From Ophiosphaerella korrae (lineage: Eukaryota; Ascomycota; Dothideomycetes; Pleosporales; Phaeosphaeriaceae): a DNA stretch of 64,000 bases. A model generated the notes under the pieces. It did no database searches, was not told where the DNA came from, and saw only the letters and a program-made list of their open reading frames with translations. This document shows, in pieces, positions 10,090 through 18,843 of this stretch (position 1 is its first letter; each line of letters opens with the position of its first letter). The position numbers were made by a program, and so were the translations under genes. The stretch covers positions 105,670 to 169,669 of the forward strand of contig JALNQF010000098.1 in the NCBI GenBank assembly GCA_028456385.1, given 5' to 3'.

Positions 10090-12309
10090 TTACATCTTCA
10101 ATCTCTTCACCTCTGGTTCTAGCAAGGCCGACGATTCATCCTGACTGCGCTTGGTATGGCGACGGCGGTCAGTCGCAGCTTCATCCTGTTGCTCCACTGC
10201 GGCAATTAGGTCCTGGAAGTCAACTTTGGGTTTCGGACTCGACAATGTCGAAGGGCCATGGCCATTTCCACCTACAAGCGAAACATTTGCCATATCCATT
10301 GGACCAAATGGGACTGGACGCATCATATTGAAGCCCACGCCATAGCCAGTGGGCTCAAACTGCCGCCCATCCCCTAGGCTTTCATAGTGAGGGTGTATCG
10401 AAAATACCGATGAAGGCCTAGCTAGTTGCAAATGACGCTCCGCGGCTGCAACCTGGGCGTCGAGGTAAGAGACAACAGATTCATTCCGAGGTTTTGCTAT
10501 TGGAGCTTCCACTCTTGCTGCAACATTGACCGCTGTCAATAAGCTTTCAAAAGGGCTCGCAGGTGGCAGATTGGGGTTATTATATAGGGGTTGGCGATCT
10601 TGCTGGCATTGCGAGGGTATCAGAGGTGACCTGGGGGCTCTTGTAATACTCTGAGAAAGTTCCTGTAGGTTATGAAATCCTGGTGCCATATTGGCCTGGC
10701 TGGAAATCATCGAAGGGGCAACGGGGGCTTTATGATCGGTGGATACAGATTTGCCCTTATTCTGATCCACTGAAACTCGGGTACGAGCTTGCTTGGCAAC
10801 TGTTGTGGTCAACTTCTGTTGCATTATTTGACAACTAGGATGGTCATCCCAGTTGACATTAGGCTTATTATGCTTAGCCCAACATCCAGTAGTTGTGTTA
10901 AGATCATTTTGCCTGTGGCCCCAGTGATGTTTCTTGACCTTCGAGCGGGCCCCAAAGCCTTTGCCACAAAGAATGTGAATATACGGACCGCCCTGATCTT
11001 GGCTCGTTCTTGGATTTGTTCTTGATGTCTTTGGTTGAGGAACGATAGCTGACCCGCCGTCACTAACACTATTTCCTGGTTCTTGAGATCTACTCTTATT
11101 TTCGTAATTTTCATCAATCTTGTTGGTTTTCAGGTTGCGCTTCTTAGGAGGTGGCATATCAATCACGAATTGATCCAGATGCACAGGGTAAGGATCTCCG
11201 AGCATGAAAGGCTGGTGAGCAATTTCATGTGATGGCGATTCTGAAGAGCTGGCTTGTGCCTGAAACGCACTATGACTTGTCATAGAGGCTGAGCGATCGC
11301 TATGAAAATCTGCACTCTCCATATAACCAGCTCCGTAGGGTATAGGCTGCGAGAATATTGGATGGCTTGAGAAGGATTGTTCGTCTTCAAAAAACTGGCC
11401 AGATCCGTCTTCGCTCCAAATACTATGGTAGTCTACACCGGGTGTAGAGTCCAGATACTGGGCCTCTGTGGGCGTAATGGACTCGAATTGTCGCGGAGTG
11501 GTCACCGTCATATGATTTAGGTATGGATCAGATGTTATACTGGGAATATAGCTGATATTTGGTGGACTGAGGTGATTGGACGCCGAGTCAATTGGGTGTG
11601 TCGGTGCCATAGACGATGGGTAGCCGTTACGTTCGGCCTGTGTAAGATGGGTCGAGTGTGCATCTATTTGATGAAGGCCATTGCATCCACCAAAACTGCT
11701 TGGTACTATTGAGCTTGAAGGTTGAAGAGCCTGGCTAACGGAGTCCCATGATGAGGATGTTGATAAGAGGCGTAATTGTGGCTCATGGAGAGGCTGTAAA
11801 AACCGAGGTACTGGTTGGGGGGAGAGGGCAGGTAAGTCGAAGTCTCCAGGCGCCCAACGTGCGTCTTCATGGTATAGGATTTCCATCAGATCATGTTGAA
11901 GATCGTGGTGATGACTGATGGTGTCCATGATGAGCGAAATTGCCTCTTTCTTAGAGATCTCACTGGCTTTGAATTTTGCAAGTATTTTATAGATTTCCAT
12001 TGACTCGTGTGACCGCTCCCCAAATTTGACTTTGACATTTTCTGCGAACCTCGCCGAGAGCTTACCGATAGTTGGCCGTCCCTCTACAGTTGAGTACTGG
12101 GCTCCACCACCACCGGTAAGCTGAGACCCGCCCCCGGTGACTGCAGGGCGATCTAAAGTGTCGATACAAATGGGTTTTCGCATGTGAGCTGAATGCAGGT
12201 GTGCGTAACTCATCCCGTCTTGGGGTTGTTGTTGTTGTTGTCGTTCAATTGCTCCAGAAGGAACTGGCTCGAACTGTTCCGCGCCATTCACTACAAGATC
12301 GATGGCCAT
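10090..12309 (-). CDS. PAH-like helix region plus atypical C2H2 zinc-finger protein, 739 aa
   Basis: One open frame of 739 codons. After a Gln run near residue 24, residues about 86-147 (ARFAENVKVKFGERSHESME through FKASEISKKEAI and HHHDLQHDLMEIL) have the spacing of a Sin3-type paired amphipathic helix: a V-K-x-x-F start, an I-L-x-x-F-K centre and an H-x-D-L end. The middle is Ser/Pro/His-rich and disordered. A basic patch PPPKKRNLKTNK near 390 could be a nuclear signal. Residues about 442-495 hold a single zinc-finger-like block, LCGKGFGARSKVKKHHWG then GCWAKHNKPNVNWDDHPSC, of a type seen in fungal hypothetical proteins. The C-terminus ends in RRRHTKRSQ. A nuclear regulatory role is inferred; no target is known. 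Confidence 0.7.
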   Translation of the reverse strand: MAIDLVVNGAEQFEPVPSGAIERQQQQQPQDGMSYAHLHSAHMRKPICIDTLDRPAVTGGGSQLTGGGGAQYSTVEGRPTIGKLSARFAENVKVKFGERSHESMEIYKILAKFKASEISKKEAISLIMDTISHHHDLQHDLMEILYHEDARWAPGDFDLPALSPQPVPRFLQPLHEPQLRLLSTSSSWDSVSQALQPSSSIVPSSFGGCNGLHQIDAHSTHLTQAERNGYPSSMAPTHPIDSASNHLSPPNISYIPSITSDPYLNHMTVTTPRQFESITPTEAQYLDSTPGVDYHSIWSEDGSGQFFEDEQSFSSHPIFSQPIPYGAGYMESADFHSDRSASMTSHSAFQAQASSSESPSHEIAHQPFMLGDPYPVHLDQFVIDMPPPKKRNLKTNKIDENYENKSRSQEPGNSVSDGGSAIVPQPKTSRTNPRTSQDQGGPYIHILCGKGFGARSKVKKHHWGHRQNDLNTTTGCWAKHNKPNVNWDDHPSCQIMQQKLTTTVAKQARTRVSVDQNKGKSVSTDHKAPVAPSMISSQANMAPGFHNLQELSQSITRAPRSPLIPSQCQQDRQPLYNNPNLPPASPFESLLTAVNVAARVEAPIAKPRNESVVSYLDAQVAAAERHLQLARPSSVFSIHPHYESLGDGRQFEPTGYGVGFNMMRPVPFGPMDMANVSLVGGNGHGPSTLSSPKPKVDFQDLIAAVEQQDEAATDRRRHTKRSQDESSALLEPEVKRLKM

Positions 12310-12873
12310 CTTGCTAGGAAACGCTAAATTACTTAATATCTTGTAAGCGGCTTGAAATGTGAGGCTGTAGCTAAATATACGCGCTCTGCTCTAGTATACT
12401 AGAAGTAGGTAGGTGGGCGACCTAGCACAAGCCCTGCATCGCTGGTCGTTGGTATAGTGGTGACTAGGCGTTTGAGGGGCGGGCCGATAGAAACCAAGTT
12501 AGTTACTGTTTGCTTTGTGGCGCAAGTTAAAGGGCGCATGCAGAGACAAATATGGCAAGAAGCCCCACTGAGGGTGAGAGGTGATTGTAGCCAACTGACG
12601 AAAATATTGCTTGCACCTTCCCTCTCTCTTACCTATTGTTCACTACCCACAATACACAACTTCAGCCAACTCAAGATTCAATATTTATTGTGACTCTCTA
12701 AGGGTCGTTCTGTTGCTTAAGAAGAACGTAGAGAGTGCAATAGTGCATAGTGGGTGTGAGAGACAAGCTCTAGCGCCACCAAAGAGCCTCGCAACAGCGT
12801 TGTGGATTGCCCTAATCTAGTAAACCCACAAGTTGCGATATTTATGAATTATAAAACTGCAGCACAGAGCTGA
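12310..12873. other. Intergenic between two minus-strand genes
   Basis: No gene. A short stretch near 12443-12463 (GGTCGTTGGTATAGTGGTGA) resembles the 5' half and A box of a tRNA, but no matching 3' half or B box follows, so it is not called. Confidence 0.5.
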
Positions 12874-14321
12874 TCAAGAGCAGTTCTGAGGCTTGACCAA
12901 ACAACCGCGAAAGACGGTTTGTCGAGCAGGTCCTGCATCACAAACCACCTGAAAAATGCTCTTTCTACACCGCCACCCGCTTTCCAGCGTGTCAAAAAGA
13001 ACAAAATCCGCAGGTTGTCCAGATACTAGTTTCAGGTGAGATGACTCGCGGCCAATAACAGACTTCGCCCGCGACGACACGGTTTCCTGCATAGTGGCGT
13101 CAAATACAACACATGAAACGGTGAACTGGAGAAATCACTTACATAGAGCAGTTCCATGTCTTTTATCGTGCTAGCATGATAGAGGCCGACTCCAAACTGA
13201 GTTAGAGTTAATGGGTCACAGTTAGCCTGTGGCGTAAAGGCGTTGCCAACGTTGTTAATGGCGATGGCTACGTTTAAACAATACTGCTTGATAAGCTCAA
13301 CAACTGGCAGCGTACCGCGCAGGTTTTCGGGTGTACGCATCATGAACAGGTCAGACGTGGGTAAGCCAATAAATGACACAGGAAGTCCGCCAATTTCTTG
13401 TTTCAACACTAGCCAATCTTTCTCCGTAAATCGTGCCAGTCGCGTACAATGCCCTAAGGTGACATGTTTGCTTCCTCTCTCTGGCCAATCCATCTCCCTG
13501 AGCAGTCTGAGAACTTCCCAAACAAGAGGGTGCTTATCTTCTAAGAAATAATCCAAGTGGAGGTCCATATGCTTTTCGTGTCTCAGCGTCATCTGGGTTA
13601 TCCAACGTATGTTCTCTTTAGATTTTTGCTCGTCCTCCTCCACATAAGGCGTACTCCCAAGCACCTCGACATGTTCAGTAGAAGCGGCAATAGCCATCAG
13701 CTTCCTTACTTGTGCGCCCTGATCGGAGCCAGAGAAGAGGGGAAGTTGCGCGAATGCACAAATTTGCAGGTCACATCTGTTCTTGTATTCGAGTTTCAAT
13801 TTTAAGCCTGCGTGTAGACATTCCAACTGCACTACACCGTCCACCTCAACAAATGCTCGCATCACAGTCACACCATACTGAATGCTTTCCTCGATGAGTT
13901 GTCTGCCCCTCCTGAGCAGGTCATCTTGGTCAAACCTTGACTTTGCTTTGGCAGTCATGTCCATGGCCTCCTTGAAATCGCCGCTTTCGATCTGCAGATC
14001 ACTGTACTTGGGGTCTTGGAGCAGGAAACATTTGTCGAGATGGATGTGTGCATGACAGAGAGATGGGGCTATTAGGCGGTTGCGTCCATCAAGGATGTCC
14101 AAAGTGTGCATATTGAGTGTGCTGTCGTGGGCGGCGATGGAGGAAATCTTTCCATGTTTGATGGTGATGTCCCAGAGTTCTGAAGAGGGCTTGCCAGGTA
14201 TTCGTACACGGGCAATCTTGCTGAGCTCTGTGACCGAGTTTTGGTTCGTATCAGGTCCTCGCTCCATCTCTTTTGGTGTGTTGAAGTGATGCTGCCGGGT
14301 ATGGTGCATAGATACAGACAA
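12874..14321 (-). CDS. Metal-dependent amidohydrolase, cytosine deaminase-like
   Basis: Two exons, 14321-13143 and 13086-12874, give 463 residues. The 56-nt intron (13087-13142) has GTAAGT and GCAG, and it joins KDMELLY to ETVSSRAKSVIG, a conserved run. This is an amidohydrolase-superfamily TIM barrel: the N-terminal metal motif CHAHIHLDK at about 89-97, MDLHLDY with the next His, and HCTRL with a further His. Members hydrolyse or deaminate cyclic amides and nucleobases; the substrate here is unknown. Where bacterial cytosine deaminase has its catalytic Asp (HDDVFDPW), this protein reads AINNVGNAFTP, so activity may differ. The C-terminus GQPADFVLFDTLESGWRCRK is the usual closing beta-strand segment. 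It is divergent from the SWIB gene. Confidence 0.82.
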
Positions 14322-14785
14322 ACCAATATATATATGTATAGACGATGACGTCTAAATGCATATAGAGTGCCTAGACGGATAGGGTATACTCAGTGCCTGT
14401 GCATGGTGCGATCGCCGCCAAGGGACAGGCCCAGGCAGCGTGAAAGGGCCTGGGGCGATGCAGCATAGAATGCGGCCTGCGCCAGTAGCCCAGCGATGCT
14501 GCAAGATGAATGCATCGCTCCTCGCCAGACCCGTCGACAAGAAGCGACCAAGCAGGCAGCCAAGGGCAGATTCGCGGGGTGGGCAGCGTGCAGCAGCCCC
14601 GCGTTGGGGAATAGGAGAGGCGCGAATCAGGCCAAAGCTCCAATCAAGTGGTACCTCTGAACGCGTCTTCCCAGAAAGCCTCTCTTCACTCTTCCACCTT
14701 TCCATCTCCACCCTTGCGCCCTCATCGAGAACGTCGCACCCGCTCCATCGTCGCCGTCGTCTACATAGTCGCGTTCCTGCCCAAC
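14322..14785. promoter_or_regulatory. Shared divergent promoter of amidohydrolase and SWIB genes
   Basis: A spacer of 464 bp between two start codons pointing outward. The half nearer the SWIB gene is GC-rich with long pyrimidine tracts just before its ATG, typical of fungal promoters and 5' UTRs. Open frames here are chance frames. Confidence 0.5.
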
Positions 14786-16465
14786 ATGCAGCCGAGTTTC
14801 CGGACCAACTATAATCCGCAGCAGCAAATGGGCATGCCTGCCGGGCGAAGAGTACCTGGTAAGTACGACTGACCTTGCCTCTGCCCACCGCGCCATATTA
14901 TGATTAGCAAGTCTGACCTGGCGTTTGCCTTCCGCAAAGGCGGCATTGCACCGCCCCAGCATGCTGCCGCCCAGCAATACAGCAACAACGCGGGCATACA
15001 GGCCCAGCAGCGCGCCGAAGCCGAGCGTCGCGAAAAGATGCGCCGGACCGCAAAGAACCCAACCGACAAGAACATCCCAGAGGGTGTCGAGGACGTCTGC
15101 ATTGGCGATGGCGTGGCCCGCTACCGCGAGTTGCGCGAGGTGGAGCGCACGCTCGACGCAACTATGATGCGCAAAAAGCTTGATGTTATGGACTCCAAGC
15201 ACCACACCAGTGCCTCGCGCTACGGCACCATGCGTATCTGGATCTCCAACACCGTCGACAACCAGCCCTGGCAGATCGGCGGCATCGACGCCGACGCCTT
15301 TGACTTTGAGAGCGACACCAATGCCACCTATCGCGTCAAGATCCAGGGCCGCCTGCTCGACGAACAAACTGATGAAGGGCTTGAGGACGAGGGCGACGCC
15401 GACAAGGACGCCGACAGGGATGCCGATGCCATGGACGAAGACGGCGCCAACACCCAGGATTCCAAGCCAGCCGCCAAGCCAAAGCCCTTCTCGCAATACT
15501 TCAGCTCCATCGTCATCGACTTTGATCGTGCCAAGAGCCTACAGCCGGACAACTTCACCCAGATTGAGTGGAAGCGGCCAGAAATTCCATCTGCCAAAGA
15601 CGCCAATTTCAGCGAGGTGGAGTTTGAGCGCAAGGGTGATGAGAACATCAACATCACCATAAACTTACAGCGGTTCCAGAATCCAGAGGTACGTGTACAC
15701 CTGAGAGTCCACCTAGGGCAAGTCCTCTATACTCCATTGTGCTAATACATCCATGTGTAGGTCTTTCGACTTAGCAAGCCGCTAGCTGAGCTGTTAGACA
15801 CTGACGAGCAAGATCGCGCCGGTGTGTTGATGGGAATTTGGGAGTATGCAAGGTCGCAACACCTGCAGCAAGATGACGACGAGCGCAAATTCGCTTGCGA
15901 TGCCAAACTCAAAGCTCTCTTTGGCGGCCAGGATTCATTTTACTTCCCCAACCTGCCCCAGCTTATCAAACCCCACCTCGCCAGCCTGCCACCAGTCCAA
16001 CTGCAATATACCATACGGGTTGACAAGGACTACATCTCACCTGCTGCCGATTCTGGCAAAGCCCCATCAGAGCCCACCATCTATGATGTTCAGGTTGCAC
16101 TCGAAGACCCAATGCAGCCATTGTTCCAGGAAATCCTCCGCAGACCTGACAGCATTCAAACCCTACAAGAAATTCAAAAAATTGACGAGCAACTAGTTCT
16201 GCTCATGGGCGCCATTGGGCAATCCAAAGCCAAACATGCCTTCTTCACCAGCATGTCCAAGGATCCCGTCACCTTTTTCAAGCGCTGGCTCTCCTCCCAG
16301 AAGCGCGATCTCGAGGTTCTGCTCGGTGAGGCTACAAGAGGCGGCGGAGAAGATGCCTCTGGCGAAGAATGGAGACGCGGAGGAGCAGATGGTGTTTGGG
16401 GCAGCGAGGTCGCAAGGGAAAGCGTGGCTCTGTGGTTGGCACGGCAAAACATCAAGACACATTAG
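14786..16465 (+). CDS. SWI/SNF-RSC complex subunit with SWIB domain (Snf12/Rsc6/SMARCD family)
   Basis: Three exons, 14786-14858, 14940-15688 and 15761-16465, give 508 residues. Intron 1 (81 nt) uses GTAAGT, a CTGAC branch and AAAG. Intron 2 (72 nt) uses GTACGT, GCTAATA and TAG. The protein is a core architectural subunit of ATP-dependent chromatin remodellers. After a Gln/Ala-rich N-terminus comes the family block with DKNIPEGVEDVCIG and the helix RYRELREVERTLDATMMRKK, then TMRIWISNTVDNQPW, an acidic insert (DADKDADRDADAMDEDG), and the SWIB/MDM2 fold beginning VFRLSKPLAELLDTDEQDRAGVLMGIWEYAR and continuing through KFACDAKLKALFGGQDSFYFPNLPQLI. The C-terminal helices (DPVTFFKRWLSSQKRDLEVLLGE) match SMARCD proteins. 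Whether it serves SWI/SNF, RSC or both cannot be told from sequence. Confidence 0.88.
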
Positions 16466-17153
16466 AGGTCAGGTTTTGGTTATGCTCATGTCTTTAGGGG
16501 TCCTGGCGTTTTGTGAGATACCCTATCGTTGATATCTTCGATGCGCAATGTAACAATGTCACAACAATCATATTGTTCCTGGCGTGTTCTACGAGGATGT
16601 GGAGCCTGGGCACATTTGGTAACCTAGACTACAGTCACAAATGCCCTTGTGTTGGGGTTGCTGCGATATACGCGTCTCATCTGAGGTAGTTTGATGCGCT
16701 TGGTCAGCCAAAGTCCGTGAATCAAAACAAGAACGGTGCAAGCTAGAGAAACGCTGCGGAAGTAGACAAATTAATGGCGATGACATTTCTCATGGAATCC
16801 TAGCGGCGCACACTGATTGTTAACAGGAGCAGGAGTTCGCTATCGCTATCAGGCTACGTAGCAGACGTTACCAATTTAGCGGTCGCATTCATGTGTCTTT
16901 ACTTCAATGCTTTACATTTCAACATCCAGGCATCGTGTATCCATAGATGTGATCATGTCAGGGCGATTCACAATCGACTCACAGCCCCATGTATCCAATC
17001 AAACCAAGGCTCCACCCTGTCCCTTGCTGAAAGCCCTCGGCAAAAAACGGTGCGGTTTTCGCACTTCGCTTAGCCCGTGCGCCCTCACCATTCTCCTCCC
17101 CACCTTATTTCTTACTAATATATACCAACAAATTTTCCAAAACAGCATCAATC
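16466..17153. other. Intergenic upstream of tRNA-Pro 1
   Basis: No gene seen. AT-rich upstream of the tRNA, with a TATA-like run (taatatatacc) near 17117-17127, about 30 bp before the tRNA start. Confidence 0.45.
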
Positions 17154-17305
17154 GGCCTGATGGTCTAGTGGTATGATTCCTGCTTTGGGTTCCACGTCTT
17201 CGGATAAATGCCTATTCTGCAGGAGGCCCCGGGTGTAAGTTGCACTCAAAATGATTCGCTAAGAATGGTTTCTAACAATCATACAGTCGAATCCCGGTCA
17301 GGCCC
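17154..17305 (+). tRNA. tRNA-Pro(UGG) with two inserts: normal anticodon intron and a GT-AG insert in the T loop
   Basis: Acceptor stem GGCCTGA pairs perfectly with TCAGGCC (17298-17304), with discriminator C. The anticodon stem CCTGC/GCAGG encloses loop TTTGGGT with anticodon TGG at 17186-17188. A 28-nt tRNA-type intron follows position 37 (17190-17217) and begins TTCCA, whose CCA can pair with the anticodon. The T stem CCGGG/CCCGG is perfect, but the loop is split after its first T by 52 bp (17235-17286) that begin GTAAGT, contain CTAAC near the end and finish ACAG. Removing both segments leaves exactly 72 nt with T loop TTCGAAT. The insert splits the Pol III B box. The gene could be an active two-intron tRNA or a disrupted copy; precise GT-AG removal favours the first. 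Confidence 0.8.
17235..17286 (+). other. Spliceosomal-like intron inside tRNA-Pro 1 T loop
   Basis: 52 bp between loop positions 54 and 55. It has donor GTAAGT, branch-like TTCTAAC about 10 nt before the acceptor, and acceptor ACAG. Length and signals match the mRNA introns of this window (46-85 nt). It is not at the position or of the type removed by tRNA splicing endonuclease. Confidence 0.65.
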
Positions 17306-17313
17306 CATCTCTC

Positions 17314-17332
17314 TTTTTGCTTTTTTTTTTTT
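17314..17332 (+). terminator. Pol III terminator of tRNA-Pro 1
   Basis: T5 followed two bases later by T12, starting nine bases after the tRNA 3' end. Its position and strength fit RNA polymerase III termination. Confidence 0.75.
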
Positions 17333-18259
17333 GCACTTCCTGACGTTACGTTCAGCCTGCCAACATCGACTAGATCAATAAACACTTGAAATGCAATCAT
17401 TGGTGTTATTGGATATATTAGAGGCTTGTGATGTCTCTTCACGGAATAATTTCTTGTCTTTGGAATTTACGAGAATGTACTTTCATTTTGCGTGGGAGTT
17501 TCCATAGTTTTTGAATTGGTTAGTGTACAAGGTGATAATGCGCTTATTGCTTCCTGAAATCAACTTGAAATCGCCTGGCTACCGCTCCCATCTACTATTG
17601 CATGTATTCCACTGTTTTGCGAGTAGTCTAAGATGGACTTTACTAAGCTAACCAGGCCTGAATTTGATCTCAAAATTAGCGAGTGAGTGTTGACACAGTA
17701 TGAAGCGTATTAGTGAGAGTAGTACGCGAAATTGTAGACACATCATATGCACCTAGGTAGTTTCTGGGTGTGGCAACGCCAACGATACAAACTACGACTA
17801 GATACTTTTGAATACAGAAAAGAAGAAGCCTAACAGCAACTGCTAAACGTGAAGATGTTATCACAGAATTGGTAATTACAACAGACACTAATCGTAGTGG
17901 AGGTAGGATAACATGTCTAAAGGATGTTTGGTTTAGTGCTAGGATGTATAATCATTAGATACCCCAGTACCTCATAAATATTCCAGTCCCTTGTGTTCTG
18001 CCAGCCTTGAGAAAGCGACTTGTAAGGAAAGGTACCTGACCTGGCCGACCTCCGGACACTGTGAACTAGTAAGTGTGCCAACAAGGTACTGGCGAAGGAA
18101 TTGCCAGCACAACGTATATTTTGCATACAATATCATGGTTTCACCAGATTGCTGTTGGAATTATTAGGTTCCTTTTACTGGATGTTGGACAAGAAAACCG
18201 CGCCTACAAGCGCACATATCAAAGAACCCCAAAAACAGCCACTTTTTTTTTTATTTTTT
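17333..18259. other. Intergenic between the two tRNA-Pro genes
   Basis: About 0.9 kb, moderately AT-rich. No coding frame, RNA gene or repeat was recognised. Confidence 0.5.
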
Positions 18260-18268
18260 AAAAAAAAA
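18260..18268 (-). terminator. Pol III terminator of tRNA-Pro 2
   Basis: A run of nine T on the minus strand, starting ten bases after the tRNA 3' end. Confidence 0.7.
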
Positions 18269-18277
18269 GGAACTTCT

Positions 18278-18413
18278 GGGCCGAGCACGGATTTGAACCA
18301 TGGACCTCCTGCATTTCGATTGTAGAACCCCTATGTTGGTTAGACAGTGTGCCTTGAGTGTAGTGGTTGATATGACTTACAAAGCAGGAATCATACGACT
18401 AGACCACACGGCC
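18278..18413 (-). tRNA. tRNA-Pro(UGG) with two inserts: normal anticodon intron and a GT-AG insert inside the anticodon
   Basis: Read on the minus strand: acceptor GGCCGTG against CTCGGCC (one U-U mismatch), discriminator C, anticodon stem CCTGC/GCAGG, T stem CATGG/CCGTG with loop TTCAAAT. A 50-bp segment (18331-18380) starting GTAAGT, with TCTAAC and ending ATAG, lies after the first anticodon base. Removing it restores TTTGGG with anticodon TGG. A 14-nt tRNA-type intron (18314-18327) follows position 37. Removing both leaves exactly 72 nt, as in the first copy. Oddities: the D loop reads AGTCGTA, so the near-invariant G18 is C, and the acceptor mismatch could mark a decaying copy. The B box (GGTTCAAATCC) is intact here. 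Confidence 0.75.
18331..18380 (-). other. Spliceosomal-like intron inside tRNA-Pro 2 anticodon
   Basis: 50 bp between positions 34 and 35 of the tRNA. Donor GTAAGT, branch-like TCTAAC 12 nt before the acceptor, acceptor ATAG. It shares CACTCAA and a CTAAC-x-A-x-CATA ending with the insert in tRNA-Pro 1. Confidence 0.65.
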
Positions 18414-18843
18414 GGTGTTACTTGATAAATTAGGAATCAATTATTTGATATATATAATACATGATAATTAAGAGTGAATAAAGAGAATAAAAAGGATTGT
18501 GGGCGTGATTGTACGAAGCGGGGCGGTGTGGAGACAGCGCAGAAACCGCGTTTGCAAACGCGGTGGTCTAAACGAACGAGGAACTGAACACTAAATTTGC
18601 TCAGAGTAGAGCGGACGAACTTCAAGCACAACCGTTTGCTCTTGATATCAAGTTTGATTGGTAATAGCGAGAATGAAAGTCGTCATTGAGAGGTATCATA
18701 TCCATCCATACCTGCCCACCAAACTCCAAATACACAAAACCAAACGTGCATAATCACATACAATCCAACCTGACCACTCAGAGGTCTACGCAGATACCTT
18801 TGCGTACGCAAACCCTCGCTATGTGCTCATCAAACATACTCAT
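18414..18843. other. Intergenic between tRNA-Pro 2 and the AT-hook gene
   Basis: AT-rich upstream of the tRNA on its strand (ATTAT and TATATA runs at 18440-18470). No gene recognised. Confidence 0.45.

Noticed and set aside
12443..12463. tRNA-like 5' half (GGTCGTTGGTATAGTGGTGA)
   Set aside because: No complementary acceptor strand, anticodon stem or B box follows within 400 bp. At most a relic or chance A box.
14352..15496. Long minus-strand frames opposite the SWIB gene
   Set aside because: Antisense shadows of a GC-rich coding exon. The plus strand has clear SMARCD-family motifs.
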